From positions 2,232,001 to 2,296,000 of the forward strand of contig JABRWF010000004.1 of NCBI GenBank assembly GCA_018343915.1: a stretch of 64,000 bases of DNA. Direction: 5' to 3'. The position numbers were made by a program, and so were the translations under genes. The notes below the pieces were generated by a model. It was not told the origin of the DNA. It ran no database searches and was given only the letters and a program-made list of their open reading frames with translations. Positions within the stretch are counted from its first letter, which is position 1. Every line of letters starts with the position of its first letter. Source of the stretch: Agroathelia rolfsii (Eukaryota > Basidiomycota > Agaricomycetes > Amylocorticiales > Amylocorticiaceae). Below, piece after piece: positions 59,678-64,000 of the stretch.

Positions 59678-62048
59678 ATGTCCTTCCATGTCTATTCATT
59701 GCCGGCAGATCTGCTGGCCAATCTAACCCTTAGAAATCTTGTCAACAAACCTCCTTCACGGCCTGCTTCTCCAGAGCCATCCGCTACCGCCGCCGCACCA
59801 CCTCAGCAAGCTACTGGTTCCCGTGCCTGTAATATATGCCCCAACGCTACCTTTGCCGATGTCGAAGAACAACGTTCACATTACCGATCCGACTGGCATC
59901 GGTATAACGTCAAGACTCGCATCTCGGGAGGATCGGCTGTGACCGAAGCACACTTCTCTCAGCTGGTCGATGGTTAGAACTTGACACGTTAAGGAAACCT
60001 TGCTCTTGATACCAATACTGATGCCTTTATGCATGTAGGCCTGGAAGATTCGCTCTCAGGCAGTGCCTCGTCAACAGATGACGAGGACGAAAGCGCTGAA
60101 GAGTCCGACGCCGTCAACGCCCTGTTCCAAAAGAACAGAAAGCAAAATATATCAAGATCGTCCTCTCCAGACCCTTCTTCTGCCAAGAATACCCCACCCC
60201 AAACCGCTCTCGTGTGGTTTCATTCCCCCCCGGCTACTCAGATTGGCATATACCGGGCCCTCTTTCCCCTTGGCACAGAGCAGAATACGTATGTGCAAAC
60301 CCTGCGCGAAATGCAAACCCACGTCTCGGAGGGCAGGAAGTGGGCCCTCTTCATGGTGGCTGGCGGTCATTTTGCTGGTGCGATCGTGCGTGTGAGTCAG
60401 GATGCAGATGCGGAAGAGCTAGAGGAGAATGTGGGCAGGAAGAAAAAGCCCAAGAAACCAAAGCCAGAGACGGAAGTGCTTAAACACAAAACATTCCATC
60501 GATACACGAGTAAGGCTGTGTATTTTATAGACATATGTATGGACACTAAACACTCGTTTGCTGTTATATTAGCCCGGAGAAAACAAGGAGGCTCGCAATC
60601 TGTCAATGACAACTCCAAAAGTCGTGCTATATCCGCCGGCGCCATGCTCCGCAGATACGGAGAGCAGGCCTTAAGAGAGGTCGATTTTCCCTCCCACTTG
60701 CATCCGATCCGCAAATGCTAATGTATAGAAAGATATCAGGATATACAAGGCTTGCTCAGAGACTGGGCTGAAGACCTCGCCGACTGTGAACGCATCTTTA
60801 TCCGTGCTAGTATCTCGAACCGCCGTATATTCCTGGATTACGACCCGGAGATCCTTACAAAAAGTTTGTAGATTGTCTTTTCTCCCTGAGGTTTTACTGA
60901 TTCTAACAACGCTTTCCTTTTACTTAGCTGACGAAAGACTACGAACATTCCCTTTCCCGACTCGTCGACCGGTGCGTAAGGGTCCCATCTAGGATATATG
61001 CGCCTTCCAGCTTCAAAAGCATTGCATGTACTGACTAATCTTTCTATTCGTCCTTACTACCAAACAACAGACCCAATCTGAGATCACACGCTGCCTTCAA
61101 GAGCTCACGCGCGTCAAAGTATCCCGTTTCACAGAAGAGGCTCTGCGCGCCCAGGACGAAGCCTACCTCGCTTCGCTACCTAAACCACGACCTCAGCCGA
61201 CTGCCGCAGCCGCCGCACCGTCCACCACGGCTACGGCAGAGCAACAATCCAAAGTGCCCAAGCTAACTAAAGAAGAAGAGATCCTTCAAGACAAATGGAC
61301 TAAGCTTCAAGACATGATTGAACACGGCCGCCTGGAGCCTCTGAAAAGCTTCTGGGAGCGCGAGAAGGAGGCTATCGGCGGTGTTGACGTGCGTGTGCCC
61401 GAGTTCGTCGTCGGTTCCGGTCCAGGGGGAGGAGGAGACAGAAATGGACAAACCATGCTGATGATCGCGGCTCAAGCGGGACAGGAAAATGTTGTGCATT
61501 GGCTCTTGGCCGATCTCAATGCAGACCCCACAATTCCCGTAACAGCTTCTTCTATCGCTGCCAACGGGGGTAATACAGTAGAAGATGATGGAGCCACGTC
61601 ATCGAACAACAGACGGACGGCGTATGATCTCGCATCGACCAAAGCCACACGCGACGAATTTCGGAGGTGCGCAGCTGCCTACCCCGAACGATGGGACTGG
61701 TTCGGCGCAGCGCGTGTACCAAGCGCGTTGAGCAAGGAGATGGAAGAAGAAAGAGACGAAAAGAAGAAGGCCAAGCGGAAGGGATTGAAGGATCGTGTAC
61801 GAGAACGAGAGGCGAAAGAAAGGGAAAAGGAGAAGGAGAAAGCGTTATCGGCTCCTGCTGCTTCACCTCCGCTAGTTGAAGAGAAGAGTAAGAAGCAACA
61901 GCATGAAAGCGACATTGGGCCGAGAAAGTTGGGTGGAAGTGGTACGGTCAACGCGGATGGTATGGCGGGCTTGACACCCGAGATGCGAGCACGCATTGAA
62001 CGGGAGCGGAGAGCAAGGGCTGCAGAAGCTAGAATGAAAAAGATTTGA
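59678..62048 (+). CDS. VMS1: Vms1/ANKZF1 peptidyl-tRNA hydrolase of ribosome quality control
   Basis: Six exons (59678-59972, 60039-60509, 60573-60679, 60740-60863, 60928-60971, 61071-62048) give 672 residues. An N-terminal leucine-rich start (FHVYSLPADLLANLTLRN) precedes a C2H2 finger (CNICPNATFADVEEQRSHYR). The VLRF1 domain follows (KWALFMVAGGHFAGAIVR), containing RRKQGGSQSVNDNSKSRAIS, where the Gln of GGSQ is the catalytic residue, then ALREDIQGLLRDWAEDLADC. Ankyrin repeats (GQTMLMIAAQAGQENVVHWL) and a C-terminal Cdc48-binding helix (RARIERERRARAAEARMKK) complete the family layout. Vms1 releases stalled nascent chains from 60S subunits and protects mitochondria. The region 60680-60739 reads open but is an intron, because splicing restores ALREDIQ. 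Confidence 0.9.
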
Positions 62049-62143
62049 AACCAATAATTTTTCCATACTGTACATTGATATATGTAATGATCTGCAGACA
62101 TTATTTGGCAACCATAGAGGTGGATTTCGTTTTTCTCTTTCCA

Positions 62144-64000
62144 TCATGCGGCAGTGGTCGCGGTATCCTCCCGATATTGGCCTTCGCCGCCCATACCTTC
62201 GTACCAAGCCTTACCCTCGGTGGTAGCGGAGATGTACCCTGCCCGGATCACAAAGTCACCAAATCGTTCGCCCTCAAGCCGCTCAAGTGCGTATCGTTTG
62301 ATCATAGGCTGCAGGATAGCCAGAATTTCTGGCTCGGTGACAGTTTCTAGAGATATGTGTCAAAATGCTGAACAGAATTACATGCTAGTGTATGAGTTGT
62401 GTACCTCGATAGATCTTGTTGAGACGTTGACCATAATAACCACCTCCGAGAAGCATAAGATACGTTCCTGGCGCCTTGCCGACGAACGCCACCTCTGTTA
62501 TTACAAGTAGGGGTCAGAGATCAATTTATGGCCCAGTAGAGACGAATCAACTCACCAGCAACGTATGGTCTGGCACAGCCGTTAGGGCAGCCTGTCATAC
62601 GCATTACGATAGAATCGTTCCGCAGGCCATTATCTTCGCAGATCGCTTCGACCTTGTCGATGAGTAAAGGCAGGTACTGGAGTTACAAGTAACGTTAGCA
62701 GGATAATCGCTGTATAGGTAGACGGTATTCATACTCTTTCGGATTCCGCCATGGCAAGACCTACATTAACAGGCAATCAATAATTTCTTCATGCTGCGCT
62801 GAGGACTATTACTCTTACCACATGTAGGGAACGCAACACACGCCGAACTCGCAAGCCTCAACCCGGTCTGGCTTAGATTGTCCATACCGTAACTGTGCAA
62901 CAGATCCTTGACTGTACTGAGATCCTCGCTGGCAATATCGGAAATCATAATATGCTGATTGCACGTCAACCTAAATGTGCCCTTGTGCACCTTGGCGATC
63001 TCGCGCAGGCCGGTCTTAAAGTCCTTGCCGGGCTCATCTTGCACACGACCGTTCTCGATGAACATGAGGAAATGGTGCTTGCCGTCCTGGCCTGTGTGCC
63101 ATCCAAAGTCATCGATGTTGCGGTCGAAGGTGAACGGACGAGTGGGGGCTAGGGAGTATCCGAGCAGTTTTTCCACTTCACCCTTGAATACGTCAAGGCC
63201 CATGCGATCAATGGTATACTTCAATCGAGCATTCTGTAAAATGAAATGAGTAGGAGTGGCAACCTATCATCTTGTTCCTGATTGACAAACCTTTCGACTG
63301 TAAGGGTAATATCATCAGAATATAATCAAGACAGGATCAACACAAGCAACATACTCGGCACGGTTTCCATTTTCCCGCTGAACCAACATAATTTTCTCCG
63401 CTATAATATGTCCCTGCTCAGGCGTACAGAAGCCAATCAACGAGCCTGTACGTGGGTACGTTTTCTTGTTTCCATGAGTGACGCCCATACCACCACCCAC
63501 AGTGACGTTGAACCCAGCAAGCCCGCCGTCGTCATCCACAATGGCGATGAATCCAACATCATTAGTGAATACATCGGTATCATTGGTAGGCGGTACTGCA
63601 ATTCCGATTTTGAACTGTTTTTACTTGGATGAGCCGGGGTTGACTTATCAACTGGCATAGGAAAACTGTACCTTTCGCGGGAGATAGAATTCGCCATACA
63701 AGGGCTCGTGATCCTTGAGAGCATCCCCGGCGACCATCTTCTTGTCTAACCATATTTCGTGATAGGCCGTTGTACGGGGTAAAAGATGCTCGCTAACGCG
63801 CTTAGCAAATTCGTAGACCTGGGCATGTAATTTGGACAGAGATGGTATAGCAGAGCACGTCACATTCCTATGGAAAAGAAAGATAACCATTGTCACCTCT
63901 GTCATGACCCACAGCACATACGCGTGTCTTACCTGTTGACATCACCGCAAGCAGCGAGCGTATCAAGGAGCGCACGGTTGATAGACTGGATAGCAGGCTT
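62144..64000 (-). CDS. MET5: Sulfite reductase [NADPH] hemoprotein beta subunit (5' part beyond right edge)
   Basis: Nine exons of the 3' part are visible: 63933 to the edge, 63672-63867, 63355-63614, 63291-63297, 62819-63233, 62735-62760, 62556-62676, 62405-62494 and 62144-62346. Motifs: [74 protein letters not shown] and [15 protein letters not shown]. The last two supply the four Cys that hold the siroheme-[4Fe-4S] centre. The enzyme reduces sulfite to sulfide for cysteine and methionine synthesis. Fungal subunits are usually much longer, so at least half the protein lies outside the window. Exon 63291-63297 is only 7 bases; it completes the reading [17 protein letters not shown]. Confidence 0.9.

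Noticed and set aside
1..64000. CRISPR arrays, insertion sequences or other prokaryotic features
   Set aside because: No regularly spaced direct repeats; gene structure is plainly eukaryotic.

Overview
The window is nuclear DNA of a filamentous basidiomycete, most likely Agaricomycotina. Coding capacity is broken by many GT-AG introns of about 50-60 bases with CTAAC/CTGAC-like branch points. The gene set is fungal (Zn2Cys6 regulator, ATG4, Sec53, Vms1, Met5, P450), and a DUF6534-type membrane protein and CBM19-like secreted protein point to mushrooms and relatives. Exon models were assembled by hand from splice signals and reading phase. Where a total length is given, the phases close exactly from start to stop.

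Layout: 1-3860, two leftward genes (CUE/CCCH protein, open at the left edge; Tsr4/PDCD2-like). 4366-18973, four rightward genes (Zn2Cys6 regulator, LYC1-like acetyltransferase, Mus7/Mms22-like repair protein, secreted CBM19-like protein). 19421-28656, a leftward tandem duplication of a GH95 glycosidase; the 23.4 kb copy is intact and the 28.7 kb copy is a pseudogene. 29900-40123, five rightward housekeeping genes (MRH4-like mitochondrial helicase, Rab-like GTPase, ATG4, LSM6, GDT1). 41055-42947, a leftward membrane protein, then 2.5 kb without a convincing gene. 45466-50437, P450 and BRAP2/Etp1-like RING protein. 50562-55249, POL3 leftward. 55397-55891, a large foldback element (MITE). 56115-59374, two leftward tandem phosphomannomutase genes. 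59678-62048, VMS1. 62144 to the right edge, sulfite reductase beta subunit, leftward and incomplete.

Most genes are unrelated housekeeping functions (DNA replication and repair, ribosome biogenesis, autophagy, mRNA decay, protein quality control, mannosylation, sulfur assimilation); there is no obvious biosynthetic cluster. The most informative features are two independent tandem duplications in different states (GH95: one copy dead; PMM: both open, one with a changed catalytic loop), the foldback element, and extreme exon fragmentation with exons of 7-14 bases. No tRNA, rRNA, CRISPR or autonomous transposon was recognised. I did not find a convincing new multi-gene system.
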